Positions 1-8,840 of a DNA stretch of 64,000 nt are shown here, in pieces; the stretch's first letter is position 1, and each line of letters begins with the position of its first letter. The DNA comes from Shewanella hanedai (GTDB lineage: Bacteria > Pseudomonadota > Gammaproteobacteria > Enterobacterales > Shewanellaceae). Where the stretch lies: assembly GCF_007197645.1 (NCBI RefSeq), contig NZ_VKGK01000010.1, forward strand, positions 1 to 64,000, written 5' to 3'. The position numbers and the translations under genes were made by a program. The notes beneath the pieces are model-generated. The model was not told where the DNA came from, made no database searches, and saw nothing but the letters and a program-made list of their open reading frames with translations.

Positions 1-214
1 AGGTACAATATATCAATCAGTCACTCTACAATCAGAAATATCTGGGTAAGAGAAAAACTGAATACTAAGGTGTTACGGATCGAGCGTGCAGAGGGATTGG
101 TGAAAACGCCGTAGTGAAAGTGATATGAATGGGCTAAACTCGATAATGCAAAACGACAAAGTCCCGCGGTAATTAACCCGTCAGTATCCCTCGGTAATCA
201 CAGCCCAAAACCTC

Positions 215-351
215 AATCGAAGAGATAAACAACTAGGTGTGAACGCGGCTGTGACCTTCCGTGACATGGATGTCACGGCAGAGCCCACAGGGATTGTGCT
301 TGCGGCGTGTCGCAGAAGTGTTTACACATTAAGCGAGCCGCAGGCTATAGA
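215..351. repeat. Intergenic repeat, copy A, with hairpin core
   Basis: This 137-bp segment recurs almost unchanged at 492-704. It contains a perfect inverted repeat CCGTGACAT-GG-ATGTCACGG (262-281) and ends in a conserved tail with GTTTACACATT and AGCGAGCCGCAGG. No plausible gene lies in 1-900. I recall similar hairpin-bearing intergenic repeats in Shewanella genomes, but the family name is not known to me. Whether it is a mobile non-autonomous element or an RNA-level element is not decided by the sequence. Confidence 0.75.
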
Positions 352-491
352 TTAGAGATGAAGTCATGGTTGATCATAAGCCAACCAAACTGCAAACCTG
401 TTCAATGAACCTAACCTAAAAGATATTTGAAATTTGCTATCAGGCAAGTCAGCAAACTTTTGTCCAAAAATAAGCAATAACCAAAATTTCA

Positions 492-704
492 AATCGAAGA
501 GATGAACAACAGGGTGTGAACACGGCTGTGACCTTCCGTGACATGGATGTCACGGCAGAGCCCACAGGGATTGTGCTCGAATGATATCCTATCTAAAGGC
601 CAGTTCGACATCCGTGTCTCTCGTTCATTAAACTCAGAAACTGAAAGTTTCTATTCACCGTGTCACAGAAGTGTTTACACATTCAGCGAGCCGCAGGCTA
701 TAGA
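492..704. repeat. Intergenic repeat, copy B, carrying an internal insertion
   Basis: This is a second copy of the repeat at 215-351, same orientation and near-identical in both flanks. It is about 76 bp longer because an unrelated AT-rich stretch (about 578-658) sits between the TTGTGCT of the left half and the CGTGTCRCAG of the right half. A short open frame here (538-744) simply reads through the repeat and is not considered a gene. Confidence 0.75.
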
Positions 705-905
705 CAACAATGAAATTATGCTTATTAGCAAAAAAATCAAATAACGAACCAGTCTAATGAAACCAACTTAAAGAATAGTAAGATGAATATATAAATTTGG
801 GAATAGAGCAGAAGGTATTTAGCATATAACAGTGCAACCAAGTGTATCACTTGAGCTGATTTTGATTTAAATTGAGCTAATAAATTGGTGTGCTAGGAGG
901 ATTTT

Positions 906-1006
906 GGAGGTTCCCCTAGAGCCACACCCCGGCACATGAGTCGCCTGCTGCGGTTGCTCCCTTCCGGGTCTGGCCGAGTTCACAAGTTATCATTGCGGGG
1001 GGACCC
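906..1006 (-). ncRNA. ffs: Signal recognition particle 4.5S RNA
   Basis: Read on the minus strand, the segment starts GGTCCCCCCGCAATG and ends GGGGAACCTCC, whose ends pair. In between is the conserved SRP domain IV apex (GGCCAGACCCGGAAGGGAGC) with the GGAA tetraloop and asymmetric bulge that bind Ffh, and GTGCCGGGGTGTGG on the returning strand as in Escherichia coli 4.5S RNA. The small bacterial form lacks the Alu domain. The 5' end is approximate: a longer precursor trimmed by RNase P is usual for this RNA. Function is co-translational membrane targeting with Ffh and FtsY. Confidence 0.92.
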
Positions 1007-1163
1007 TAAGGTCACCATTGCTTTCGCTAGGATTTCTCCTCTCGAACGCCGAGCATTATCTACTAAGCCCGCCCCGCAATCAAGTCCTTAAACGACCCAT
1101 AGAGCAAGATAATGTTCAACTGCTGGTTCTATAAGCAAATTCATCTAATTATTGGCCTTTATC

Positions 1164-1484
1164 TTATAAAACAATGACTGACTTGTTTTTTTCAACCAAC
1201 TTGGCACCAATGCCTTTGACCTGTTCCAGCTCAGTAATCGCCTTAAACTCACCATTCGCTTTCCTAAACTCCACAATGGCTTTTGCTTTCGACTCTCCAA
1301 TGCCCTTTAAACGAGCAAGCTCTGACACACTTGCCGTATTAATATTCACACTGAGTAATTGTTGATTAAGTGACGATGTTGGCTGCTTAACTGCCTGCGA
1401 AACATCTTGCGGTTTCTGCCCCGCTTCAGCATTCAATGAGCAAACAGCTGTTAATAACAAACCGATAATGACGTGATATTTCAT
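1164..1484 (-). CDS. comEA: ComEA-like helix-hairpin-helix DNA-binding protein
   Basis: 106 aa. The N-terminus (MKYHVIIGLLLTAVCSLNA, then EAG) is a signal peptide, so the product is exported. Residues about 45-106 form the ComEA domain with two helix-hairpin-helix motifs (LARLKGIGESKAKAIVEFR and LEQVKGIGAKLVEKNK), which bind duplex DNA non-specifically. In naturally competent gammaproteobacteria the short periplasmic ComEA captures incoming DNA and pulls it through the secretin. The size and architecture match that Gram-negative form. It stands alone, with ffs downstream on the same strand. Actual competence cannot be inferred from this gene alone. Confidence 0.85.
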   Translation of the reverse strand: MKYHVIIGLLLTAVCSLNAEAGQKPQDVSQAVKQPTSSLNQQLLSVNINTASVSELARLKGIGESKAKAIVEFRKANGEFKAITELEQVKGIGAKLVEKNKSVIVL

Positions 1485-1873
1485 AGTGAAACTCCTTTAT
1501 TAATCCATATGTATATAGCCGTTAATCCATTGATCCTTGGCTAAGTTACAAATGTAGACCAGAGTCTCAAATCCTGCCAATGTTTGAGCACAACCAATCA
1601 ATAGCACCACGAACATTGACGAGTATCACGAATTTACACTTTGAGGTACTTTCATTTTTTTCAGTTAACGAGTCTAATGAGAGTGCTTTGAAATTTAATA
1701 AGATCGGTTTAAGACAACATTCCCGCACCAAGATCACAAAATTAAGATTTACGAGTAGTTAAGCGCGTTTTCGCCTTAAATTTTAGTCATTAATTCACCA
1801 TCAAAAATATTTTATTGATGGTAAACATTCAGCTAATGTGACAAACATAATAATAACCACAAGGGACTGTTAC
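1485..1873. other. Intergenic region with an inverted repeat ahead of the DASS transporter
   Basis: This 389-bp AT-rich stretch between divergent genes has no convincing open frame. At 1797-1822 there is an inverted repeat, ACCATCAA-10 nt-TTGATGGT, about 50 bp upstream of the transporter start. It could be an operator or a 5' UTR hairpin. A CRP-like half site (TGTGA, about 1837-1841) follows it. Nothing else stands out. Confidence 0.4.
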
Positions 1874-3268
1874 ATGTCGATTGAACAAACCGAAGGACCG
1901 TTAGCGACTCCTGCACCTGATAATACACAAAACAAGAAACGACTCATTCTACTCGCTGATATCGCACTGTTTTTACTGCTGTATAATTTTCTTCCATTCG
2001 AACAAGGGATCAATACTGGCTTTTCTGTATTGATTTTTATTGCAATTCTATGGCTCACAGAAGCGATCCACATCAGTATAACCGCCATACTGGTGCCAAT
2101 TCTCGCGGTAACTTTAGGTATTTTTGAAACCAAATCGGCGATGAGCAATTTTGCTAACCCGATTATCTATCTCTTTTTTGGTGGATTTGTACTCGCTGCA
2201 GCACTCAATCATCAAGGCATCGACAGATTGATTGCCCAAAAGGTGTTAACGGCCTCAAAAGGGAAGCTCAGCCTAGCCTGTATGTTTCTATTCGGCATTA
2301 CCGCTTTTCTCTCAATGTGGATAAGCAATACGGCAACAGCCGCGATGATGCTGCCACTTGCTTTGGGGATACTGAATCAACTCGACTTCAAGGAGCATAA
2401 GAATACCTACCTGTTTATGCTCTTAGGCATCGCTTATTCTGCCAATATAGGAGGAATAGGCACACTTGTCGGCAGTCCACCTAATGCGATTGCAGCTGCA
2501 CAAGTAGGCCTGAGTTTCAGTGACTGGTTAGAGTTTGGATTAATTACGGTCGCCCTTATGCTACCCAGTATGTTAATCGCGCTTTACCTTTATCTAAAAC
2601 CTGATTTAAGCGTTGTGTGTGAATTGACTCAGACACAAACCAAACTGAGTGGCCAGGCAAAGTTGACCCTATTTATTTTTACCGCAACCGTTTGTTGTTG
2701 GATATTTAGCAGGCCGCTTTCACAAGCGCTTGGCGGCATCGCACAATTCGACACGATTGTGGCTTTAGGAGCTGTCGTCTTACTGGCTGGCCTTGGACTC
2801 GTGGAGTGGAAAAAAATTGAACGTACCACGGATTGGGGAGTATTAATCTTATTTGGCGGCGGATTGACATTAAGTGCCATATTAAAGGCGACTGGAACCA
2901 GCGTTTTCTTAGCCCATTGGGTCACAGATATTTTTGGTAATACGCACATGGCGTTATTTATCTTCGCCGTCATCTTCTTTGTCATCATGCTAACTGAATT
3001 TGCCAGTAACACAGCAAGCGCGGCTCTTTTGGTTCCAGTTTTTGCAGCAATTGCCGAAGCCCTCGGTCTATCACCAGTGATGTTATCGGTATTAATCGGC
3101 ATCGCAGCGTCGTGCGCCTTTATGCTGCCTGTAGCCACTCCGCCTAACGCCATTGTTTATGGTTCAGGGTTTATTAAACAATCGGAGATGATGCGTGCAG
3201 GTGTGATAATCAACTTTATCAGTATGATTGTGCTTTATATCATCGCCCATGTATTCTGGGAGTTCTGA
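1874..3268 (+). CDS. DASS (SLC13) family sodium:anion symporter
   Basis: 464 aa from ATG 1874, preceded by AAGGGA 7 nt upstream; an upstream in-frame start at 1838 lacks such a site. The protein is a polytopic inner-membrane carrier with about 11-12 hydrophobic segments. It shows the two internally repeated DASS signatures: [11 protein letters not shown] followed by [10 protein letters not shown] in the first half and [11 protein letters not shown] followed by [11 protein letters not shown] in the second. These SNT loops coordinate sodium and the substrate carboxylate. Family members import dicarboxylates, citrate or sulfate; the substrate cannot be named here. It is monocistronic, with a terminator directly after it. 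Confidence 0.85.
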   Translation: MSIEQTEGPLATPAPDNTQNKKRLILLADIALFLLLYNFLPFEQGINTGFSVLIFIAILWLTEAIHISITAILVPILAVTLGIFETKSAMSNFANPIIYLFFGGFVLAAALNHQGIDRLIAQKVLTASKGKLSLACMFLFGITAFLSMWISNTATAAMMLPLALGILNQLDFKEHKNTYLFMLLGIAYSANIGGIGTLVGSPPNAIAAAQVGLSFSDWLEFGLITVALMLPSMLIALYLYLKPDLSVVCELTQTQTKLSGQAKLTLFIFTATVCCWIFSRPLSQALGGIAQFDTIVALGAVVLLAGLGLVEWKKIERTTDWGVLILFGGGLTLSAILKATGTSVFLAHWVTDIFGNTHMALFIFAVIFFVIMLTEFASNTASAALLVPVFAAIAEALGLSPVMLSVLIGIAASCAFMLPVATPPNAIVYGSGFIKQSEMMRAGVIINFISMIVLYIIAHVFWEF

Positions 3269-3289
3269 TACCAACCAGTATAAGATCTA

Positions 3290-3333
3290 AAAAATAAGGC
3301 TCAGTGCATTTAGTCACTGAGCCTTAAATTTAA
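3290..3333. terminator. Bidirectional terminator between the DASS gene and megL
   Basis: The stem AAGGCTCAGTG / CACTGAGCCTT (3296-3325) has an 8-nt loop. An A-run lies on the left, giving U residues on the minus strand, and a T-rich tail lies on the right. It serves two convergent genes. Confidence 0.8.
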
Positions 3334-3337
3334 TTTG

Positions 3338-4516
3338 CTACACCAAACTTAGCGCTTTATCTAAATCAACAATCAAGTCTTCGACAGACTCAAGTCCTAT
3401 CGATACACGTAGAAGGTTCTCGCTAATGCCCGCAAGCTCTCTTTCCTCCTCTGTATATGTCGCATGCGTCATCGAAGCTGGATGTTGTATCAGGGATTCT
3501 GCATCACCTAAGCTTACGGCAATCGAGAATAGCGTTAGACTGTTGATGAACGTCAGAGATTGATCCATTCCTCCTTGAAGTTCGAACGCTATCACCCCGC
3601 CAGCTCTTTTCATCTGTGTACCGAGTAAAGGATAACCGCTGTGTCCTTCAAGCCCTGGGTAATAAACCTTGGTCACCTTTTGATGCTTCAAAAGATAGTG
3701 AGCCACACGCTCAGCATTATCGCAATGACGCTCTAATCTAACATCTAAGGTTTTCAGACCTCTTAAAATCAACCAAGCATCATGGGGTGATAAAACGCCA
3801 CCGAGATCTTTAAGAGTTTCATATTTAATCTTTTCTATTTGTTCGTGACTGCCACAAATAATGCCTGCAATAACATCGCCATGGCCATTGAGATATTTAG
3901 TCGCGCTGTGAACAACCAAATCGATTCCATGTGTTAACGGCTGCTGAAGCAACGGAGTCATAAAGGTATTATCGACAATACTGACCAAGTTATGATTTTT
4001 CGCTATGACCGCAATGGCGTCCAAGTCGAATACATCAAGATGAGGATTAACAGGAGTTTCACAGAACAGTACTTTTGTTGTCGGTTTGATTGCTGCCGAA
4101 ATTGCAGACAGATCATTAAAGTCAACGAGAGAGACCTCAATGCCAAAGCGTAAGAATTGTGATGTCATTAGCGAAAACGTACAGCCATAAACGGCTTTGG
4201 AAGCAACAAGGTGATCGCCTTGTTGTAAATTAGCCAAAAGAGCAGATGAAACTGCAGCCATCCCCGACCCTGTCGCCGCGGCGGCTTCAGCGCCCTCCAG
4301 CTCTGCCATTTTACGTTCAAGCTCAGCCGTTGTCGGATTGCCTAAGCGGGTGTAAATATAGCCGGGTTGCTCTCCTGCAAACCTCTCTCCACCTTGCTCT
4401 GCAGTATCAAATACGAATGTGGCACTCTGGCATAAAGGGGATACAAGTGCGCCACAGCTGCTTCTGATATGTCCTGCGTGGATAACTTTTGTGGCTAACT
4501 TCCATTTATCTTGCAT
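3338..4516 (-). CDS. megL: Methionine gamma-lyase (PLP-dependent)
   Basis: 392 aa from ATG 4516, which has GGAGAG 5 nt upstream; a longer frame to 4534 has no such site. It belongs to the Cys/Met-metabolism PLP family: the PLP lysine lies in HSATKYLNGHGD, and YIYTRLGNPT and ATGSGMAA are family motifs. The YGCTFSL segment carries the cysteine that separates methionine gamma-lyase from cystathionine lyases, which have another residue there. The enzyme splits methionine into methanethiol, 2-oxobutyrate and ammonia in the cytoplasm. It lies about 107 bp downstream of ycjF on the same strand and may be independently transcribed. Confidence 0.88.
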   Translation of the reverse strand: MQDKWKLATKVIHAGHIRSSCGALVSPLCQSATFVFDTAEQGGERFAGEQPGYIYTRLGNPTTAELERKMAELEGAEAAAATGSGMAAVSSALLANLQQGDHLVASKAVYGCTFSLMTSQFLRFGIEVSLVDFNDLSAISAAIKPTTKVLFCETPVNPHLDVFDLDAIAVIAKNHNLVSIVDNTFMTPLLQQPLTHGIDLVVHSATKYLNGHGDVIAGIICGSHEQIEKIKYETLKDLGGVLSPHDAWLILRGLKTLDVRLERHCDNAERVAHYLLKHQKVTKVYYPGLEGHSGYPLLGTQMKRAGGVIAFELQGGMDQSLTFINSLTLFSIAVSLGDAESLIQHPASMTHATYTEEERELAGISENLLRVSIGLESVEDLIVDLDKALSLV

Positions 4517-4623
4517 AAATCTCTCCGAGGTCAATCATTCACGGTTGGTTTTATAATTGATGTGAATGAATGACTAACCTTGAACCTTTATGACCTTCGG
4601 AGTAAACCAAACTGAAAAATTAA

Positions 4624-5733
4624 TCAATCTCGACTTGTAAAATCTTTGTTACGAACAACTGTTTTTGTCATTATTTCTGATGAGAACTCCTTCAGCTCTA
4701 ATAACAACTCTTTATGGATACCGGCAAGCTTTGGCCTTGTTCCCTCTTTAAATGAGATTGGCCGACAAAGCGCCATCGCTTGGTAACCCAACCTGGCCGT
4801 TAATAGACCTCCACCGAGTCCTTGACCTAACCTTGCAGATAACTTCCCGGTCATCTCTACTGACAGTAGTTGAGTCCCGAGATCCGTTGCGATTTCGCTG
4901 GCTCCAGCATAAACGATATTAACAATCACCCCTCTGATTAGCTTAACTCGACTCCAATAACCTAGCTCTATTCCATAACAATCGGCAATGTTATAAATCA
5001 TGCGTTGATTGCGCCAAAGAATAATCGCCATGTCAACCACCGCCAGTGGACTTGCAGCTAATAATAACGCGGATTCCATAGCAAAACGCCGAACCATTTT
5101 CTTGGCTTTTAGATCTCTTTCAGACAAAACCAACTCATCAAATAATATGAGTTTTTCAGCATCATTTTGCTCATCTCTGACGACCGATAAGTAAGCTTCA
5201 AGTGGGACCTCACTTGGCAGTTTATTGATTATCTTATTGATAAACTTGTCCGCTTCCCCTGATTGCACACTTTGCGATAATCTATCGCCTATCTGCTGGC
5301 TCTCTTCTACTGATTTAAGCCTAACAAGCTTACGCCACTCACTGACACCAATACTCCCAGCCCATAACAACAGTGCCGAGATAACAAAGGAGTAGAGGCC
5401 AAATAACCATGGGCTTTCAACCCATGCATTTTTAAGGCCCAACAAGGTTTCTGTCGCTAAGAGTAAGCCTAATCCCAACACAGACAGTTTCGCTAATAAG
5501 GACCATTTTCTGCTGCGTTTAGATTTATGCTTCATCGACCCCATTTCAGCCTGTATAACGCGCGCGATCTCATCATCACTGACATGAGGTTCGGTGCTTA
5601 CTTCTGGAATAAATCGCAGTTCATCCTCATCGAAATGCTGTGCACCACGCAATGGTGATTCAACCACATCTGGATCAGTATCAAAACGCTGTGATTGTCT
5701 TAAACGGGTATTATCTTCCATTTGCACTCTCAA
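4624..5733 (-). CDS. ycjF: YcjF-type inner-membrane protein (TIGR01620, DUF697)
   Basis: 369 aa. A polar N-terminal 75 residues is followed by two close hydrophobic segments (around residues 80-103 and 110-132) and a third near residue 215 (ALLLAASPLAVVDMAIILW). The C-terminal region is the DUF697 domain, ending with GLGGGLLTARLGYQAMALCRP. YcjF is consistently encoded with the GTPase-like YcjX behind pspABC, and both are induced in the phage-shock response. Its biochemical role is unresolved. It starts 28 bp after the ycjX stop and is the last gene of the operon. Confidence 0.88.
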   Translation of the reverse strand: MRVQMEDNTRLRQSQRFDTDPDVVESPLRGAQHFDEDELRFIPEVSTEPHVSDDEIARVIQAEMGSMKHKSKRSRKWSLLAKLSVLGLGLLLATETLLGLKNAWVESPWLFGLYSFVISALLLWAGSIGVSEWRKLVRLKSVEESQQIGDRLSQSVQSGEADKFINKIINKLPSEVPLEAYLSVVRDEQNDAEKLILFDELVLSERDLKAKKMVRRFAMESALLLAASPLAVVDMAIILWRNQRMIYNIADCYGIELGYWSRVKLIRGVIVNIVYAGASEIATDLGTQLLSVEMTGKLSARLGQGLGGGLLTARLGYQAMALCRPISFKEGTRPKLAGIHKELLLELKEFSSEIMTKTVVRNKDFTSRD

Positions 5734-5761
5734 ATTTACGTAAACAGAACAGGTGTTCTGC

Positions 5762-7216
5762 TTACTTTAACTTATCGCCCAAAATATACTGTAGAAGGTG
5801 ATCTAGGCGAATATGATCAAAGTTGGCCCCTTTGGATTCCGATCCCATTTGCGGAGGCGCGAACTGTGTAAAATCAAATCCTTGTGCATCCCAAAACTCA
5901 TCTTTAGGTAAATGCTTTGGCACCTCTCCAGGATAAAGCGTCGCCATCTCACCGGTAGACAACTCCCGGCCATGAACCACTTCAATGTCGGCACTTCCAG
6001 ATTTGACCATGGCATGCTTAGTCGCTTTGATGGCACTTATCGCCATAATTTCAACATCACAACCTTCAAATTTTGCTTGTTTCTGGCTCTGCTTTACCAA
6101 TTGGGTCAGCAATGACAGTACATTGCCTTGTTGATCACGGGTGACATGATCCACTTTACTTGCCGCAAACAGTAACTTATCGATTCTTGGAGAAAACAAA
6201 CGCTTTAACAAGTTAGATTGACCAAACTTGAAACTCTCCATAATGCCATTGAGTGCTTGAGTCATATCATCGAATTGCGCTTTACCTCTATTCAAAGGCG
6301 TAAAGCAGTCGACCAATAAAATTTGACGGTCAAACTTGGCAAAATATTCTTTATAAAAAGGGGTGATCACCCTAGATTTATATTCATTAAAGCGGGTTGT
6401 CAGTACATGGTATGCCGTGCCTGCATCATCTTTCTCACGCGCTGCTAATACTTCATCATTGATACCAAAAAGAGGAAAAAATGCCAGAACAGGTGCATCG
6501 ACTAATTCACCCGGAAGTAACATCCGCCCAGGCTGAGCATAATAAAACCCATGTGTGTTAACGCTATCTAGCAATACTTGCTGATATAGAGCCGCCAGTT
6601 TCTTTAACTCAGCTTCATCCGCTTTGGCACTGAGATCTAGCGCCCCTAGGGCTTCAGAAAATGCGGGGTAGAATGTCGAACGCTTTAGTATTGATTCCCG
6701 TTGGCTTTGTACCATAGACCACTGCCGATAAGACTGTTTTAACATTGGCAGGTCTAGCAACCACTCACCAGGGTAATCCACGATATCGAGGTATAAAGTC
6801 GCGCTATCGGTTAATTTTGCCAAAATTCCCTTTTGGGGCTGATAACGGATGGCTAACCTAAGTTCACTGATACTTCGGGTGGACGCTGGCCACTGTGGTG
6901 GAGAAAGGCGCAATGCACTCATTGCTTGTTCGTAATCAAAACTCGCAACGGTTAAATCTGGCTGTAGATCTCGCTTCACACCGTATAAACGGTCTTCACG
7001 ACTCACCTGCCACAGGGGTAATTTATTGTGTTCTCCTACCAGACCAGAATTGAGTAGTTGATCCACAAGCCCGGTAATAAAAGCCGTTTTACCCGCCCCT
7101 GAAAGTCCGGTGACAGCCAAACGTACATGTCTGTTTGAGGTGCGATGGGCAAGTGCTTTTGTGGTATGAGAGACTTGTTGAGTTAACTTAGATAAAGAGC
7201 GGTTTATACGACTCAT
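5762..7216 (-). CDS. ycjX: YcjX family stress-induced P-loop GTPase (DUF463)
   Basis: 484 aa, full length for the family. The N-terminus has a clear Walker A loop (TGLSGAGKTAFITGL, residues about 37-51). LYLDIVDYPGEWLLDLP contains a DxxG-like switch motif, and AASKVDHV near residue 353 resembles a G4 specificity motif. YcjX is a cytoplasmic or membrane-associated nucleotide-binding protein of the phage-shock regulon that partners genetically with YcjF. It is separated from pspC by 49 bp containing a strong hairpin (7238-7256). Confidence 0.9.
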   Translation of the reverse strand: MSRINRSLSKLTQQVSHTTKALAHRTSNRHVRLAVTGLSGAGKTAFITGLVDQLLNSGLVGEHNKLPLWQVSREDRLYGVKRDLQPDLTVASFDYEQAMSALRLSPPQWPASTRSISELRLAIRYQPQKGILAKLTDSATLYLDIVDYPGEWLLDLPMLKQSYRQWSMVQSQRESILKRSTFYPAFSEALGALDLSAKADEAELKKLAALYQQVLLDSVNTHGFYYAQPGRMLLPGELVDAPVLAFFPLFGINDEVLAAREKDDAGTAYHVLTTRFNEYKSRVITPFYKEYFAKFDRQILLVDCFTPLNRGKAQFDDMTQALNGIMESFKFGQSNLLKRLFSPRIDKLLFAASKVDHVTRDQQGNVLSLLTQLVKQSQKQAKFEGCDVEIMAISAIKATKHAMVKSGSADIEVVHGRELSTGEMATLYPGEVPKHLPKDEFWDAQGFDFTQFAPPQMGSESKGANFDHIRLDHLLQYILGDKLK

Positions 7217-7237
7217 AGACCATGCTTAAAAGTTATC

Positions 7238-7256
7238 TGGGCGGAGTGTCCGCCCA
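7238..7256 (-). promoter_or_regulatory. Intra-operon hairpin between pspC and ycjX
   Basis: A perfect inverted repeat TGGGCGGA-GTG-TCCGCCCA (8-bp arms, 3-nt loop) lies between the pspC stop and the ycjX start. On the transcribed minus strand the following bases are GATAACTTTT, too weak for a classical terminator. It may act as a partial terminator or an RNA-stabilising element that lowers ycjXF expression relative to pspABC. That role is inferred. Confidence 0.55.
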
Positions 7257-7265
7257 TTGGAGTGA

Positions 7266-7664
7266 TTAAAGATTATTGATTTCTTGTTTGAGATCGAAAT
7301 TATCAGATGTGACGTGTCGTTCCAACTTTTGAAGTCTTGACTCAAGACCACTAAACTTTTCACTGACATCTCGAAGTGCCATCTTAGCAGACTCACCTGC
7401 TTGCCAAACTTTTTTCTTAACTTCAATATCTTTGTGTGCTTTAACATCCGACTTTTCAGTGCCAGGCTTCGCATCCAATATAACCCACAATAAGATGTAG
7501 ATGAATAATACGGGTCCACCACCACCTAAAAGAAATATAGATGCAGCGGCAACACGCACCAGCCAAGTTTCAAAATTAAAGTAATCGGCTATTCCTGCAC
7601 AGACACCGGCAACTTTACCTGACTGGGGGATACGATATAAAGTACGTCCATTTGCTTGACTCAT
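7266..7664 (-). CDS. pspC: Phage shock protein C
   Basis: 132 aa. The N-terminal PspC domain (RTLYRIPQSGKVAGVCAGIADYF) is followed by a hydrophobic segment, FLLGGGGPVLFIYILLWVIL (about residues 45-64). The C-terminal half is a charged region with coiled-coil tendency. PspC and PspB sit in the inner membrane, sense envelope stress and recruit PspA away from PspF. Order and strand (pspA, pspB, pspC) are canonical. Confidence 0.92.
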   Translation of the reverse strand: MSQANGRTLYRIPQSGKVAGVCAGIADYFNFETWLVRVAAASIFLLGGGGPVLFIYILLWVILDAKPGTEKSDVKAHKDIEVKKKVWQAGESAKMALRDVSEKFSGLESRLQKLERHVTSDNFDLKQEINNL

Positions 7665-7718
7665 ATTAACTCCTCCAATATAAACGGGGCTTGCAATGAT
7701 GTAATAACCAGATAATGG

Positions 7719-7949
7719 TTAATCATCACGCGTCCTCCACTGCGGTGCTTCTGTGTCTAAAATCGCTTCCAATGTATCGATACGCTGAGCCATTTTATCG
7801 GCTCTGGTAATGAGTTCATTTAGCTGTGCATACTCTTCTTCAGTAAGTCCCTGGCTCACTTGGCGCTTACTGCGGTAGTGAAGAATCAGCCATATGGGTG
7901 CAACGATTATTAGAAAAATAATAATTGGAGCCACTAAAATATCTATCAT
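7719..7949 (-). CDS. pspB: Phage shock protein B
   Basis: 76 aa. The N-terminal membrane segment (ILVAPIIIFLIIVAPIWLIL) is followed by HYRSKRQ and a short amphipathic coiled coil (EEEYAQLNELITRADKMAQR). Length and layout fit PspB, the small inner-membrane partner of PspC. It begins 20 bp after the pspA stop, in one transcript. Confidence 0.92.
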   Translation of the reverse strand: MIDILVAPIIIFLIIVAPIWLILHYRSKRQVSQGLTEEEYAQLNELITRADKMAQRIDTLEAILDTEAPQWRTRDD

Positions 7950-7969
7950 AACTCACCTCTGAATGGTTA

Positions 7970-8662
7970 CTATTTTGTTGTTTTAGCTTTTGCCTTCGCC
8001 TTTTCAGCATTTAATTTAGATTTCAATGCTTCAAGTTCTGCTGACACTGAATCTTCAGCTTCTAGCGCTGCAAACTCATCACTCAAACTCTTCTGGTTAC
8101 CTAAGTCATAGGCGTCTACCTGAGACTCTAAACCTTCAACACGACGCTCATATTGTTCAAACTTACTCATCGCGTTATCAATTTTGCTCGAATCTAACTG
8201 CTTCTTTACTTCTAAACGTGAACTTGCAGTCTGCTTGCGCATAATGATGGTCTTTTGACGAGCTTTGGCATCAGCCAATTTCTCTTGTAGCAGGTTCACT
8301 TCCTCTTTAAGGCGGGTGATTTGCTCTTCAACAACCACTAACTCTTGCGTTAACGTTGTGGCAAGTTCTGTTGCTTTCTGCTTTTCGATTAACGCTGCTT
8401 TAGCCAAGTCCTCACGATCTTTTGATAATGCTAACTCAGCTTTATTCTGCCAATCTTCAACCTGCTCCTGCACCTTAGCGATACGACGAAGTAGCTCTTT
8501 TTTCTCAGCGAGTACTTTAGCTGAAGTAGAACGAACCTCGACCAAAGTATCTTCCATTTCCTGAATAATCAGGCGTACCATTTTTTCTGGATCCTCAGCC
8601 TTATCAAGTAATGAACTGATATTTGAATTAATGATATCTGCAAAGCGAGAGAAAATTCCCAT
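7970..8662 (-). CDS. pspA: Phage shock protein A (PspA/IM30/Vipp1 family)
   Basis: 230 aa, almost entirely coiled coil. The start MGIFSRFADIINSNISSLLDKAEDPEKM is the conserved amphipathic helix and hairpin start of PspA. The protein binds and inhibits PspF when the cell is unstressed, and on envelope damage forms large assemblies that protect the inner membrane. It is first in the pspABC-ycjXF operon and is preceded by a sigma-54-like promoter (8704-8720). The C-terminus is a Lys/Ala-rich tail. Confidence 0.95.
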   Translation of the reverse strand: MGIFSRFADIINSNISSLLDKAEDPEKMVRLIIQEMEDTLVEVRSTSAKVLAEKKELLRRIAKVQEQVEDWQNKAELALSKDREDLAKAALIEKQKATELATTLTQELVVVEEQITRLKEEVNLLQEKLADAKARQKTIIMRKQTASSRLEVKKQLDSSKIDNAMSKFEQYERRVEGLESQVDAYDLGNQKSLSDEFAALEAEDSVSAELEALKSKLNAEKAKAKAKTTK

Positions 8663-8703
8663 AATACTATCCTCAAAATTAATGTTGGTGTCGTAGAGTT
8701 TAA

Positions 8704-8720
8704 TCCACTTTCCGTGCCAA
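8704..8720 (-). promoter_or_regulatory. Sigma-54-type promoter for pspA
   Basis: On the minus strand the sequence TTGGCACGGAAAGTGGA gives a perfect -24 element (TTGGCACG) with correct spacing to a weak -12 element (GTGGA instead of TTGCW). Its position 42 bp upstream of pspA and opposite pspF, a sigma-54 enhancer-binding protein, supports the call. The predicted start is near 8693. Confidence 0.75.
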
Positions 8721-8840
8721 CTTTCAACAACTCATTAAATACAATAACTTAACCAATATATTAACTTTTTCTTTCTTTTATTAACAGAGGGGATTATTAT
8801 AATTTTCACCAACTATTAGCGTTAAAGACTAAAACTTACT

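Noticed and set aside
538..744. Open frame of 68 codons near the left edge
   Set aside because: It runs through repeat copy B and its insert, has no ribosome site and no recognisable protein features.
2629..3153. 174-codon open frame on the minus strand inside the DASS gene
   Set aside because: It is a shadow of the transporter, whose family motifs are clear on the plus strand.
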